Positions 33,389-41,717 of a stretch of 64,000 nt of DNA are shown piece after piece. This stretch comes from DASQHL01 sp963843685. Lineage in GTDB: Bacteria > Chloroflexota > Dehalococcoidia > DSTF01 > JACRBR01. The stretch spans positions 327,618 to 391,617 of the forward strand of contig CAWJLO010000008.1 in the NCBI GenBank assembly GCA_963843685.1. Direction: 5' to 3'. Under the pieces are notes generated by a model, which made no database searches, had not been told where the DNA came from, and saw nothing but the letters and a program-made list of their open reading frames with translations. A program made the translations under genes and the position numbers. How positions within the stretch are numbered: position 1 is the stretch's first letter; the number at the start of each line of letters is the position of its first letter.

Positions 33389-34480
33389 CTACGCCTTGGG
33401 CGGGTCGAGGATCGCCTGGATCTGCACCGGCAAGCGGTAGCGGCGCTCACCCATACCGGCGACTTCCAGGCGGTGCATGTACTCGTTGAGCTGGCGGCGG
33501 AAGGCGGCCAGCGCCATCTTGCCACCCTCTTCCGCGCTGCCGAGCGTGTGGCCAAACAGGATGCCCAGCGACGTGCCGAAGACCGGCGAGCCGCCCGCGA
33601 CGGGTGCCGTACCCGCGCCGGCGCCGATGATGGGCTCGGCCTTCTCCAGGTAGCTGTGGATCTCCTCGCGGCGCTCCGGCTCCGTCTCCAGGATGTACTT
33701 CAGGTGCATCACGCCGAACGCCACGTGGCGCGACTCGTCCTGCGCTGACAGCCGGAAGATGCGCTTCTCGGCCTCGTTCGTGGCGATGTACTCGCCCATG
33801 CGGAAGATCGACTGCACGAGGCCCTCGCCCTGGACGTGCATGATGGCCGACATCTCCGTGAAGTCCTTCGCCTCGATGATGACGCGCAGGCCGGCGTTGC
33901 CGCTGCTGCTCATCAGCCCGCCGCCGTTGGCGAGCGCGCGCTTGCGGAAGACGTCCAGGTGCCGCGCCTCGTCCATGATCTGCGAGGCGAGGAACATCTT
34001 GACTTCGTAGTGCTCGTTGCTGATCGCCGGGAGCCACTGGCTCGGCGTGTCGCCGGCGATGAACTCCACTTCGGTGAGGAACGTGCAGAACTGGCTGTAC
34101 GCGCGCTCGACGTCGTCCGGCAGCGGCTTCAGCTCGTCCCACGGGATGTCGGTCGCCGACGACCACTGGCGCTGTACGGCCTCTTCGTAGAGCATCGCCG
34201 CGTTGTCCGACCAGATGTCCGACTTCTTGCGCACGTGGTAGCCGATGCGCGGCACGCCGTTGAGGTGCGCGGCGCCGCGTGGCGCCATCGTCAGCGCGTC
34301 CGACTCGTCGGGAGCGTCGCCATACGACCCCTTGTTGATCTCCTCGAGCGTCAGGCCGCGCCGGCCGGGCTTCGCCCAGAAGCCGCGCTCGCCCGTGCTG
34401 TCCATCCAGCTCAGATCGACGCTCTGCGTGTCGTCGGAAGCGGTATGGAGCATCTCCATCGTCTTCTGGTCAACGGCCAT
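33389..34480 (-). CDS. ferritin-like diiron oxygenase family protein
   Basis: The 363-residue helical protein has diiron ligands spaced as in AurF/ribonucleotide-reductase-like enzymes: an EVEF segment (E137/E139), E171-x-x-H174 in DEARHLDVF, and E249-x-x-H252 in DESRHVAFGVMHL. These enzymes use O2 to oxygenate amines, alkanes or fatty acyl groups. The exact reaction is unknown. A strong promoter (TTGACA-18-TATTAT) and terminator frame it as a single, probably well-expressed gene. Confidence 0.75.
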   Translation of the reverse strand: MAVDQKTMEMLHTASDDTQSVDLSWMDSTGERGFWAKPGRRGLTLEEINKGSYGDAPDESDALTMAPRGAAHLNGVPRIGYHVRKKSDIWSDNAAMLYEEAVQRQWSSATDIPWDELKPLPDDVERAYSQFCTFLTEVEFIAGDTPSQWLPAISNEHYEVKMFLASQIMDEARHLDVFRKRALANGGGLMSSSGNAGLRVIIEAKDFTEMSAIMHVQGEGLVQSIFRMGEYIATNEAEKRIFRLSAQDESRHVAFGVMHLKYILETEPERREEIHSYLEKAEPIIGAGAGTAPVAGGSPVFGTSLGILFGHTLGSAEEGGKMALAAFRRQLNEYMHRLEVAGMGERRYRLPVQIQAILDPPKA

Positions 34481-34521
34481 GGCGATCGTCCTTTCGGCAC
34501 GGGAAACTTAGTGACTGCTAG

Positions 34522-34551
34522 ATAATAGATTCGGCAAGAACGGGCTGTCAA
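34522..34551 (-). promoter_or_regulatory. strong sigma-70 promoter of the ferritin-like gene
   Basis: On the minus strand, TTGACA (complement 34546-34551) and TATTAT (complement 34522-34527) are separated by 18 bases, 11 of 12 box positions matching consensus. Transcription would start near 34515, giving a leader of about 35 bases with an AAAGGA site before ATG 34480. Confidence 0.75.
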
Positions 34552-34631
34552 TCAACCCTGCATGCTGTTTTCGCAGACCTTGACCTTCCGGATGGCCCGG
34601 CAACCCGTACCATGACGGCGGAGGCGCACCC

Positions 34632-35021
34632 CTGCCCCATCTAATCGTCGATGCCATGAACGTGATCGGCTCCCGGCCCGACGGCTGGTGGCGCGACCGC
34701 GACGGCGCCGTCCGGAGGCTCGTCGCCCGCCTCCAGCGCCTGGCGGAAATGACCGGCGAGCCGCTCACGCTCGTCGCCGACGGCCGCCCGCTCCGTGATC
34801 TCCCCGAAGGCGAGAACGGCGGCGTGACGGTGCTGTACGCGTGGCCGGGCCGTAACGCCGCCGATGACCGCATCGTCCAGCTGCTGGAGCGCAGCGACAA
34901 TCCGACGGAGTACGAAGTGGTAACGTCGGATCGCGGCCTCGTCGCCCGCGTGCGGGAGCTGCGCGCCGAAGTGCGCGGCGCCCGCAGCCTGCTAGAGGAG
35001 TTGGACGCGCTTGAGGGATAG
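34632..35021 (+). CDS. NYN/YacP-like nuclease domain protein
   Basis: The conserved start of this PIN-like family is (L)IVDAMNVIGSRPDGWWRDR, with the catalytic aspartate in VDAMN. The ATG at 34656 would begin inside that motif. In frame upstream, a CTG at 34632 lies seven bases after GGAGG and gives a full N-terminus of 129 residues (LPHLIVDAMNVIG). Either CTG is used as a start or a sequence error hides an ATG or GTG. Later blocks are EVVTSDRGLVARVRELRAEV. Such proteins are presumed RNases. The gene is convergent with hisB. Confidence 0.7.
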   Translation: MPHLIVDAMNVIGSRPDGWWRDRDGAVRRLVARLQRLAEMTGEPLTLVADGRPLRDLPEGENGGVTVLYAWPGRNAADDRIVQLLERSDNPTEYEVVTSDRGLVARVRELRAEVRGARSLLEELDALEG

Positions 35022-35024
35022 CGG

Positions 35025-35609
35025 CTAGCCGATGCGCCCCTTGGTGCTCGGCGACTCCCCGTGCAGCCGCGGCTCGATGCGCGTCGCCGCACACAGCGCC
35101 CGCCCGAGCGCCTTGCACATCGCCTCGGCGCGGTGGTGGTCGTTCTCCCCGTACAGCACCCGCGCGTGCAGCGTCAGCTTCGCCTCCGTCGCGATCGAGC
35201 CCAGCAGGTGCTCCACCAGCGTCGACGGCAGCTCGCCGATCCGGTCCAGCGTCCACGTCACGTCGACCTTGCAGTACGGCCGCCCGCTGACGTCCACCGC
35301 CACCGACGCCAGCGACTCGTCGAGGGGCACCAGCGCATCCGCCATGCGCACGATCCCCTTCCGCTCGCCAAGCGCTTTGTCGAACGCCTGCCCGATCGCG
35401 ATCCCGACGTCCTCGACGGTGTGGTGCTCGTCGACGTGCAGGTCGCCCGTGGCGGTCACCGTCAGGTCGAACAGCCCGTGCTTGCCGATCTGTTCGACGA
35501 GGTGGTCGAGGAAGCCGATCCCCGTGTTCGCCGACGCCTTCCCGCTGCCGTCGAGGTCGAGGCTGACCTCGACCTTCGTCTCCTTCGTCTCGCGCGTGAC
35601 CTTCGCCAT
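35025..35609 (-). CDS. hisB: imidazoleglycerol-phosphate dehydratase
   Basis: HisB makes imidazole acetol-phosphate in histidine synthesis. The 194-residue protein has the two metal-binding repeats: HVDEHHTVEDVGIAIGQA near residue 60 and ENDHHRAEAMCKALGRAL near 160. TGIGFLDHLVEQIGKHGLF is near the start. It is the last gene of the minus-strand his operon, 13 bases after hisC. Confidence 0.95.
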   Translation of the reverse strand: MAKVTRETKETKVEVSLDLDGSGKASANTGIGFLDHLVEQIGKHGLFDLTVTATGDLHVDEHHTVEDVGIAIGQAFDKALGERKGIVRMADALVPLDESLASVAVDVSGRPYCKVDVTWTLDRIGELPSTLVEHLLGSIATEAKLTLHARVLYGENDHHRAEAMCKALGRALCAATRIEPRLHGESPSTKGRIG

Positions 35610-35622
35610 GCGGTCCTTTGTG

Positions 35623-36747
35623 TCAGCGGCCAAGCTCGGCTCCGATCTCCCGCAGCGCGTCGACGACAATCGCGCTCTGCTCCTCGAGCCCGACGCTGAT
35701 TCGCAGGTGGTTGCGCAGCGCCGGCGTGTCGAAGTGTCGCACGAAGATGCCGCGCCTGGCGAGCCGCTCCTTGACCTCCACCGCGTCCACGCCGTCCAGC
35801 CGGCACAGAATGAAGTTCGCCTCCGACGGGTAGGGCCGGATCCACGGGATCGCGGCGAGCAACTGCGCCAGCTTCTCCCGTGTGCCGGCGATCGTGCAGG
35901 CGCGCTCGTCGAGCAGAGCCCGGTCCTCCAGCGACGCCAGCATCGCCACACCGGCAGCGACGTTGAGGTTGTACGGCTGCTTGATCGTCATGAGCACCGA
36001 AGAAAGCACCGGCGACATGACGCCGTAACCGGCCCGCAGCCCCGCCAGCCCTGCCCACTTGCTGAACGTCCGCAGCACGACCAGGTTCTCGTGGCGCTCC
36101 ACCAGCTTCACCGCAGACGCCGACCCGTCGTGATGCCCGGCAAACTCCACGTACGCCTCGTCGATCACGACGATCAGGTCGAGCGCGAGCAGGTGCCGCA
36201 GCTCCTCATCCGACATGCGATTGCCGGTCGGGTTGTTCGGCGATGCGAGGAAGATGATCTTTGCGTCCGGAGCGGCCCGCTCGATGCCGGCGACGTCGAG
36301 CGCGAAGCTCTCCTGGCGCGGCACTTCGATCACGCGGCCCCCGCACACTTCGGTCGAGAACGGGTACATACCGAAGGTCGGCGGGCAGTTGATCACACCG
36401 TCTCCGGGCGTCAGCGTCGCCCGCATCACCAGGTCGATCAGATCGTCGCTGCCGAGACCGCAGACGATGCGGCCGGCATCGATGCCGAGGTGCGCCGCCA
36501 GCGCCTCGCGCACCTTTCGCTGATCGGGGTCGGGGTAGATGTGGTAGTCGCGCTCGCCCGCGATCGCCGCGAGCGCTTTCGGCGACGGCCCGTACGGGTT
36601 CTCGTTCCCGTCAAGCTTCAGCACGTCGGACGGCGCGATGCCGAGCCGCTCGGCCAGCACGTCCGTCGGCGTGATCGGCACGTAGCCCGGCAGTTCCAGC
36701 AGGTCCGGCCGGATCTTCGCGCGCATGTCGAACCGACGGGCGCTCAT
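35623..36747 (-). CDS. hisC: histidinol-phosphate aminotransferase
   Basis: This PLP enzyme transaminates imidazole acetol-phosphate. The 374 residues start at ATG 36745-36747, overlapping the hisD stop (ATGA). Blocks seen are LKLDGNENPYGPSPKAL, the PLP lysine in VLRTFSKWAGLAGLRAGYG, IVVIDEAYVEFAG and FLASPNNPTGN. The last part (RGIFVRHFDTPALRNHLRIS) closes the fold. Confidence 0.95.
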   Translation of the reverse strand: MSARRFDMRAKIRPDLLELPGYVPITPTDVLAERLGIAPSDVLKLDGNENPYGPSPKALAAIAGERDYHIYPDPDQRKVREALAAHLGIDAGRIVCGLGSDDLIDLVMRATLTPGDGVINCPPTFGMYPFSTEVCGGRVIEVPRQESFALDVAGIERAAPDAKIIFLASPNNPTGNRMSDEELRHLLALDLIVVIDEAYVEFAGHHDGSASAVKLVERHENLVVLRTFSKWAGLAGLRAGYGVMSPVLSSVLMTIKQPYNLNVAAGVAMLASLEDRALLDERACTIAGTREKLAQLLAAIPWIRPYPSEANFILCRLDGVDAVEVKERLARRGIFVRHFDTPALRNHLRISVGLEEQSAIVVDALREIGAELGR

Positions 36748-38105
36748 TTTGGCGCCGCCGGTCGCGCGTCGTCCGCTTCGCCGCCCTGCAGCCGCAGCTC
36801 GATCGACCGCGCGTGCGCCACGAAGCCCTCGGCGCGGGCGATGCGCGCTGCCGCGGGCCCCGCCTCGCGCAGCCTCGCCGCGTCGACGGCAACGACGCTC
36901 GTCACCTTGAGGAAGTCGTGCACGCCGAGCGGTGAGGCGTACCGTGCCGCGCCCGACGTCGGCATGACGTGGCTCGGGCCAGCGGTATAGTCGCCCAGCG
37001 ACTCCGGCGCGTCGTCCCCGACGAAGATGCCACCGGCGTTGCGCACCGTCTTCGCGACCGCGGCCGCGTCCCGGACGAGCAGACACATGTGCTCCGGCGC
37101 GAACTCGCTGCCCAGCGCCACCGCCTCATCGATGCTCCCCACCACCACCGCGCCGCCCCGCGCGTCGAATGACGTGCGTGCGATCCGCTCGCGCGGCAGC
37201 AGCTTGAGCTGGCGCTCCACCTCGCGGCCGATCGCCTCCGCCGCCTCGGCCGACGTCGTCAGCAGGATGGGCGTCGCCAGCTCGTCGTGCTCGGCCTGAG
37301 CGAGGAGGTCGGCGGCGGCGAACACCGGGTCGGCCGTCTCATCGGCAATCACGATCGTCTCGCTCGGCCCGTAGAGCGCGTCGATGCCGACGTTGCCGAA
37401 CACCTCGCGCTTGGCAACCGTAACGAAGATGCCGCCGGGCCCGACGATCTTGTCGACGCGCGGCACCGTCTGCGTGCCGTACGCCAGCGCCGCGATGCCC
37501 TCGGCGCCGCCCGCCGCGAACACGCGGTCGACGCCGGCGATGTCCGCGGCGACGAGCTTCAGCGGCGAGACCACGCCGTCCGGTCCCGCCGGCGTAATCA
37601 TGATCAGTTCGTCCACACCGGCGACTTTCGCCGGGATCGCCGTCATCAGCACCGACGACGGGTACACGGCGCCGGCGCTCGTCGGCACGTACATGCCCAC
37701 GCGCTCGATCGCCCGCACCTGCATCCCCACGCCGCGCTCGCTGAACGACGTCGAAGAGTGCTGGCGTTGCAGCTCGTGGTACGAGCGGATGTGCTCCGCC
37801 GCTTCGCGCAGGTCGTCGACGAGCGAGCCGTCGACGGACTGGTACGCCGCCTCGATCTCGGCGCGTGGCACCTCGAAGGACGTGCGCGCCACGCCGCTGA
37901 ATGCTTTCGAATACTTCGAGAGCGCGGCGTCGCCGTCACGGCGCACGTCGTCGATGATCCGGCGCACCTGCTGTTCGACGGTCAGATCCGCGCCGAACAG
38001 TTCGGCGTTCTTCTTGCGGATCGCCTCCGGCAGTTCCGTCTCGCCGAGCGGACGCCGCCTGAGCAGCGTTCGGCGGCCCTCCTCGGCCCCGATCACGATC
38101 CTCAC
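36744..38105 (-). CDS. hisD: histidinol dehydrogenase
   Basis: HisD carries out the last two oxidations to histidine with NAD and zinc. The 453 residues are slightly longer than usual because of the N-terminus. Visible blocks are RVGMYVPTSAGAVYPSSVLM, ANVGIDALYGPSETIVIADE-like NVGIDALYGPSETIVIADE, and EFAPEHMCLLV with the catalytic glutamate and histidine. It overlaps the phospholipase-like gene and hisC by four bases each. Confidence 0.95.
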   Translation of the reverse strand: MRIVIGAEEGRRTLLRRRPLGETELPEAIRKKNAELFGADLTVEQQVRRIIDDVRRDGDAALSKYSKAFSGVARTSFEVPRAEIEAAYQSVDGSLVDDLREAAEHIRSYHELQRQHSSTSFSERGVGMQVRAIERVGMYVPTSAGAVYPSSVLMTAIPAKVAGVDELIMITPAGPDGVVSPLKLVAADIAGVDRVFAAGGAEGIAALAYGTQTVPRVDKIVGPGGIFVTVAKREVFGNVGIDALYGPSETIVIADETADPVFAAADLLAQAEHDELATPILLTTSAEAAEAIGREVERQLKLLPRERIARTSFDARGGAVVVGSIDEAVALGSEFAPEHMCLLVRDAAAVAKTVRNAGGIFVGDDAPESLGDYTAGPSHVMPTSGAARYASPLGVHDFLKVTSVVAVDAARLREAGPAAARIARAEGFVAHARSIELRLQGGEADDARPAAPK

Positions 38106-38857
38106 GACAGGTACTCGCGTATGGCGATGCGGGCGCGCTCGCGCGTGTCCCGCAGGTACGACTCAATGCGCTCCGCCCCGACGTGCTCCCACGTCCGCTC
38201 GAGCAGCGGCGGGATGCGCTCGGCGAACTTCGCCGCGTCCGCTTCGTCTTCGAAGCGGAACTCCGGCAGGCGGCGCCCGAGGAAGTGCACCAGGCGCTCG
38301 ACGCTCGGAAGGGCGCTCATCGCGCTGGCCGAGATGTCGCGCCACTGCTCCAGCGTCTCCCGCGCGATGAACTCGACATTCACCTCCACGGCAGCCTCAG
38401 CCAGCGTCGTGCGGATCTCGTCCAGCCGCGAGAGGTCACGCTCGCAGTCCGCCCGCTCGACGTCCCACTGCAGCGTCTTGTCCATGACGTCCGCCATCAC
38501 GTCCCCGCTCAGCGCCGAGCGCTCGCCGAACATCGGGCGGTAGATCTGGCAGATGTAATCCTCGTCCATCACCAGGTGCGAGATGTAGCCGGCCATGAAC
38601 GCCGCCGTCTGCGGATCGAGCGCGGCGGCGTCTCGCAACGCCGGCTCCTCCTCGAACATGCGGTGCACGCCGTCCTGTTCGCCGAACTCGTCCAGCTTGA
38701 AGAAGTGCGTGCGCTCCCGGTCCCAGCGCGTCAGTGCGCGGATGTCGGGCGTGGTCGCGCCGAGGTAGTACGGGCCGCGCTCAGCGTCGACGAGCGGCGA
38801 CGCCATCTCGTTCGCGAGGTCGCGCGCGACGGTGAGGTGCAGGCGGAGTCCCGGCAT
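38102..38857 (-). CDS. zinc-dependent phospholipase C-like protein in the his operon
   Basis: The 251-residue helical protein has GPYYLGATTPDIRALTRWDR and the histidine-aspartate pattern FMAGYISHLVMDEDY of the zinc-dependent phospholipase C/S1-P1-like family (PF00882). It has no signal peptide, unlike secreted bacterial phospholipases. It lies between hisG and hisD, overlapping hisD by ATGA and three bases from hisG, so it is co-transcribed with histidine genes. No step of histidine synthesis is missing that it could fill, so its role there is unknown. Confidence 0.7.
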   Translation of the reverse strand: MPGLRLHLTVARDLANEMASPLVDAERGPYYLGATTPDIRALTRWDRERTHFFKLDEFGEQDGVHRMFEEEPALRDAAALDPQTAAFMAGYISHLVMDEDYICQIYRPMFGERSALSGDVMADVMDKTLQWDVERADCERDLSRLDEIRTTLAEAAVEVNVEFIARETLEQWRDISASAMSALPSVERLVHFLGRRLPEFRFEDEADAAKFAERIPPLLERTWEHVGAERIESYLRDTRERARIAIREYLS

Positions 38858-38860
38858 GGC

Positions 38861-40258
38861 TCACCCTCCCCCGCCCGCGGGGACGGGCTCGGCGGCGCCG
38901 CTTGCGAGCTGCTCGAGGAGCGCGTCGAACACAGGCCGGAGCGCGCCCTCCGGCCGCCGCTTGTTGGCGATGACGCAGTTCGTCGATTCGAAGAAGCGCT
39001 CCAGCACCGTCAGCTTGTTCGCGCGCACGCTCGACCCCGTGTCGATGCCTTCGATCAGGATCTCCGCGTCTTCCGGCACGAAGCCCTCGGAGGCGCCGGC
39101 GATCGGGATCACGCTGTAGCGGCCGAGTTGCCGCTCACGCGCGAAGTGGTCGGCGATGTTGGGGTATTCGCTGGCAACCCGAATGGGCGCATCGGAGCGC
39201 GCGCGCCACTCCTTCACGGCACCGGCGACGTTCTCGGCTGCCACATCCTTGACGATGGCGGCGAGCCCGTAGCGGGAGCGGCGCAGGTCAACAACCTCCT
39301 CCACCGGGCTCGACGGAAACTGCACCAGGTGATCGAACAGCCAGTCACGGCCGGTGACGGCGAGGTCGAACTGGCCGATGGCGACCTGCTGCGGCATGTC
39401 CTGCGGCCGGATCACCTTCACGTCGACGCCGTCCACCGCGATCGACGGCCTGCGCACGACCTGTCCGTCCTCGTAGCCGTTGACGCGGATTCCCGCCGCC
39501 TGTAGCGCAGCGATCGTGTGCGACTGTGCGTGGCCGTCGGGCAGCGCGAGCCGCAGCCGCGTGCGCGGTGACGAGGCAACGCCGGCGCGGAGACCCAGCG
39601 CCCCCGGGACGGTCAGGCCAGGCGCCGTCACGGGCGCGGCGGCGCCCGCCGCGAGCAAGCGCGAGAGCAGCGGCGTCAGATCCTTCGACGCGAGACTGTC
39701 GCGGTTGACGATCAACCACGCCGACGCGTCGAGCAGCCGTGCCAGCGGCCGCAGTCCGTGCGCTTCAACCGCGGCCGCGTCCGGCGCGGCGATGATGACG
39801 GCGTCCGCGTCCTCAGGCGGGTATGCCTCGGCGGCGCCCCACACCGGGAACACGCGATAGCGCGGGAGGCGCAGGCGCCGCGCGACCGCTTCGGCGATGT
39901 TTGGATACTCGCTCACCAGCCGGACGGGCGTCTGCGTCTCCTCGGCTGCCGCCGCGAGCCACAGCGACTGCCGGCCGAAGCCCAGATCGCGCACCCGCGT
40001 CACGCGATGCCCGGGGAAGCGCTGCGCCAGCTCCTCGATCCAGGCGAGACCGCAGACGCCGACGTCGTAGTTGCCCATCGCCACCTGCACCGGAATGTCG
40101 CGCTCGCGGAACACGCGCGCGATGCCGGCGCCGCCGAGCGCGTCGAAGCGGAGCGCGCGCGATCCGGCGGCGTACTCCTCGATGCCGATGCCGGCGGCTG
40201 TGAGCAGTGCGGCGGTGTCTTTGCGCAGATCTCCCGTGGGAAGCGCGATCCGGATCAA
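38861..40258 (-). CDS. hisG: tandem-fused HisG-like ATP phosphoribosyltransferase
   Basis: HisG catalyses the first step of histidine synthesis. The 465-residue product is two HisG catalytic units in one chain, about residues 1-205 and 235-455. Matching pairs are DIPVQVAMGNYDVGVCGLAW (54-73) with DMPQQVAIGQFDLAVTGRDW (287-306), and VRLVSEYPNIAEAVARR with IRVASEYPNIADHFARE. The C-terminal unit keeps the PRPP loop (EGIDTGSSVRANKL, 404-417). The N-terminal unit has IIAAPDAAAVEAHGL there, so only the second unit is likely to be active. The start is TTG 40256-40258, overlapping hisZ (TTGA). Each unit is of the short type, which needs HisZ, encoded just upstream. Confidence 0.85.
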   Translation of the reverse strand: MIRIALPTGDLRKDTAALLTAAGIGIEEYAAGSRALRFDALGGAGIARVFRERDIPVQVAMGNYDVGVCGLAWIEELAQRFPGHRVTRVRDLGFGRQSLWLAAAAEETQTPVRLVSEYPNIAEAVARRLRLPRYRVFPVWGAAEAYPPEDADAVIIAAPDAAAVEAHGLRPLARLLDASAWLIVNRDSLASKDLTPLLSRLLAAGAAAPVTAPGLTVPGALGLRAGVASSPRTRLRLALPDGHAQSHTIAALQAAGIRVNGYEDGQVVRRPSIAVDGVDVKVIRPQDMPQQVAIGQFDLAVTGRDWLFDHLVQFPSSPVEEVVDLRRSRYGLAAIVKDVAAENVAGAVKEWRARSDAPIRVASEYPNIADHFARERQLGRYSVIPIAGASEGFVPEDAEILIEGIDTGSSVRANKLTVLERFFESTNCVIANKRRPEGALRPVFDALLEQLASGAAEPVPAGGGG

Positions 40259-41508
40259 TGCGCGTGCTCCAGCGCCGCGACGACGTCGTCGAGGCGCTCG
40301 AAGTCGGTGTGCGCGTCGGGCCGGGCCAGCGTGAAGTGCGGCGAGGCGGCCCGGCACGTCAGCCGGTGCGTCGGCGCGCTGTGCATGCCGTCGATCGTCT
40401 CGGCACGCACCCCTGCGTCGCGCAACCGCGCCGCTGTGTCGTACAGCGAGGCGAGCAGCGCCGGATCGCTGCCGCCCGTCGGGCCGTCCGCCTGCACGAC
40501 GACACGTGGGCCCTCTGCGCCGGTGTGCGAACCCGGCAGGATCTCGAGGATGTTGCCGAGATAGAGCGCGAAGCCGGACGCCGGCACCGAGCGTCCGCCG
40601 ACGAGGCCGATCAGGTTGTCGTAGCGGCCACCGATCGCGACCCGGGCGCCGGCCGCATCGAGCTTCATCACCAGGCCGGAGTAGTACTCGAAACTGCGCG
40701 CCAACGCGGCCTGGATCGTCGGCCGCACGCCGCGCGCCTCCAGCACGGCGATGATCGACGCCAGCTCGTCGAGCGGCGACGCCAGCGCGGGGATCGCGGC
40801 CGCCAGCGAGCCGCGCAGGTTGGCGATGAAGCCACTCCCCAGCCCTTCCACGTCGAACAGCATGCGCAGCGGCGCGTTGAGCTGCGGCAGCCGTGCTTCC
40901 ATCTCGTCGACAGCCGTCATGTCGCCGTCTAGCAACCGCGCGTAGGCCGCGGACTGCTCCTCGGCCGAAAGGCCGGCAGCGGCGAGCACGGCGCGCACGA
41001 GACCGGCATGCGAGAGCCGCACCGTTATGTCACTCAGTCCGGCCGCGCGCAGCGTCTCGAGCGCCAGCAGCGCCAGCTCCGTGTCCCCCGCTCGTCCTGT
41101 GTCGCCGATCAGCTCCACGCCGCACTGCCACTCCTCGCGCGAGGAGCCGTCGTCCGTGAACCGGAAGACGTTCTGCGCGTAGAACAGCTTGGCGATGCGC
41201 CCGCCGTCCAGCCGCTCGGCGTACAGTCGCGCCGTCGGGATCGTGGAGTCCGGCCGCAGCACTACGCGCTCGCCGCTCCAGCCGTCCCAATCGAGGAACG
41301 AGTACACGCGGTCCAGCGTCTGCGGGGAGAGCGTCCCGGCGGACGTGAACAGGTGCAGCGGCTCGATCGCCGGCGTGCGCACCTCCCTGTAACCCCAGGC
41401 GCGGCACGTCCGCGCGAAGGCATCCTCGACCCCCCGGAGGCGATCCATCTCCTCCGGCAGGAGGTCGCGCATGCCGCGTGAACGCTGTGTTGTCGTGGCC
41501 TCGGCCAT
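40255..41508 (-). CDS. hisZ: HisZ, ATP phosphoribosyltransferase regulatory subunit
   Basis: HisZ resembles the catalytic core of histidyl-tRNA synthetase and activates short HisG. The 417 residues begin RGMRDLLPEEMDRLRGVE. The aminoacyl-synthetase motifs appear as ERVVLRPDSTIPTARLYA and ARVAIGGRYDNLIGLVGG. The C-terminal anticodon-binding-like part is reduced. The start is ATG 41506-41508 with GGGGCAGG upstream. It heads the his operon and is preceded by a hairpin with a U-run just after the promoter. A true HisRS is possible but less likely beside hisG. Confidence 0.85.
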   Translation of the reverse strand: MAEATTTQRSRGMRDLLPEEMDRLRGVEDAFARTCRAWGYREVRTPAIEPLHLFTSAGTLSPQTLDRVYSFLDWDGWSGERVVLRPDSTIPTARLYAERLDGGRIAKLFYAQNVFRFTDDGSSREEWQCGVELIGDTGRAGDTELALLALETLRAAGLSDITVRLSHAGLVRAVLAAAGLSAEEQSAAYARLLDGDMTAVDEMEARLPQLNAPLRMLFDVEGLGSGFIANLRGSLAAAIPALASPLDELASIIAVLEARGVRPTIQAALARSFEYYSGLVMKLDAAGARVAIGGRYDNLIGLVGGRSVPASGFALYLGNILEILPGSHTGAEGPRVVVQADGPTGGSDPALLASLYDTAARLRDAGVRAETIDGMHSAPTHRLTCRAASPHFTLARPDAHTDFERLDDVVAALEHAH

Positions 41509-41525
41509 GCCTGCCCCAGTACTGA

Positions 41526-41590
41526 GAAAATCCCCGCCCGTTTCGGGCAGGGACGTGGCCATTCTATCGGACGCCCGCGCCTCCCACCAA
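41526..41590 (-). promoter_or_regulatory. his operon promoter with a hairpin/U-tract at the transcript start
   Basis: On the minus strand, TTGGTG (complement 41585-41590) and TAGAAT (complement 41561-41566) are 18 bases apart. The start point is near 41554. Right after it, 41552-41544 (CCCTGCCCG) pairs with 41540-41532 (CGGGCGGGG) around AAA, nine pairs with one wobble, followed by ATTTTC and then hisZ 17 bases later. It looks like a terminator or a 5' protective hairpin in the leader. Confidence 0.45.
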
Positions 41591-41717
41591 GCGCGGAGAA
41601 CCGCCGTCTCATCCCGCCAGCCACGCGGGGAGCGTCCAGCCCGGGCCACCTCAGCGACCTCCTACGAGGCCCGGCCCGGGCCACAGTGCCATAATGTAGG
41701 CGGAGCAGATCCGCACG

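Noticed and set aside
32312..33748. A 478-residue plus-strand frame through the methyltransferase and beyond
   Set aside because: It follows the methyltransferase only to about 32600, then becomes Arg/Pro-rich nonsense, while true homology continues in the next frame; annotated as a broken gene instead.
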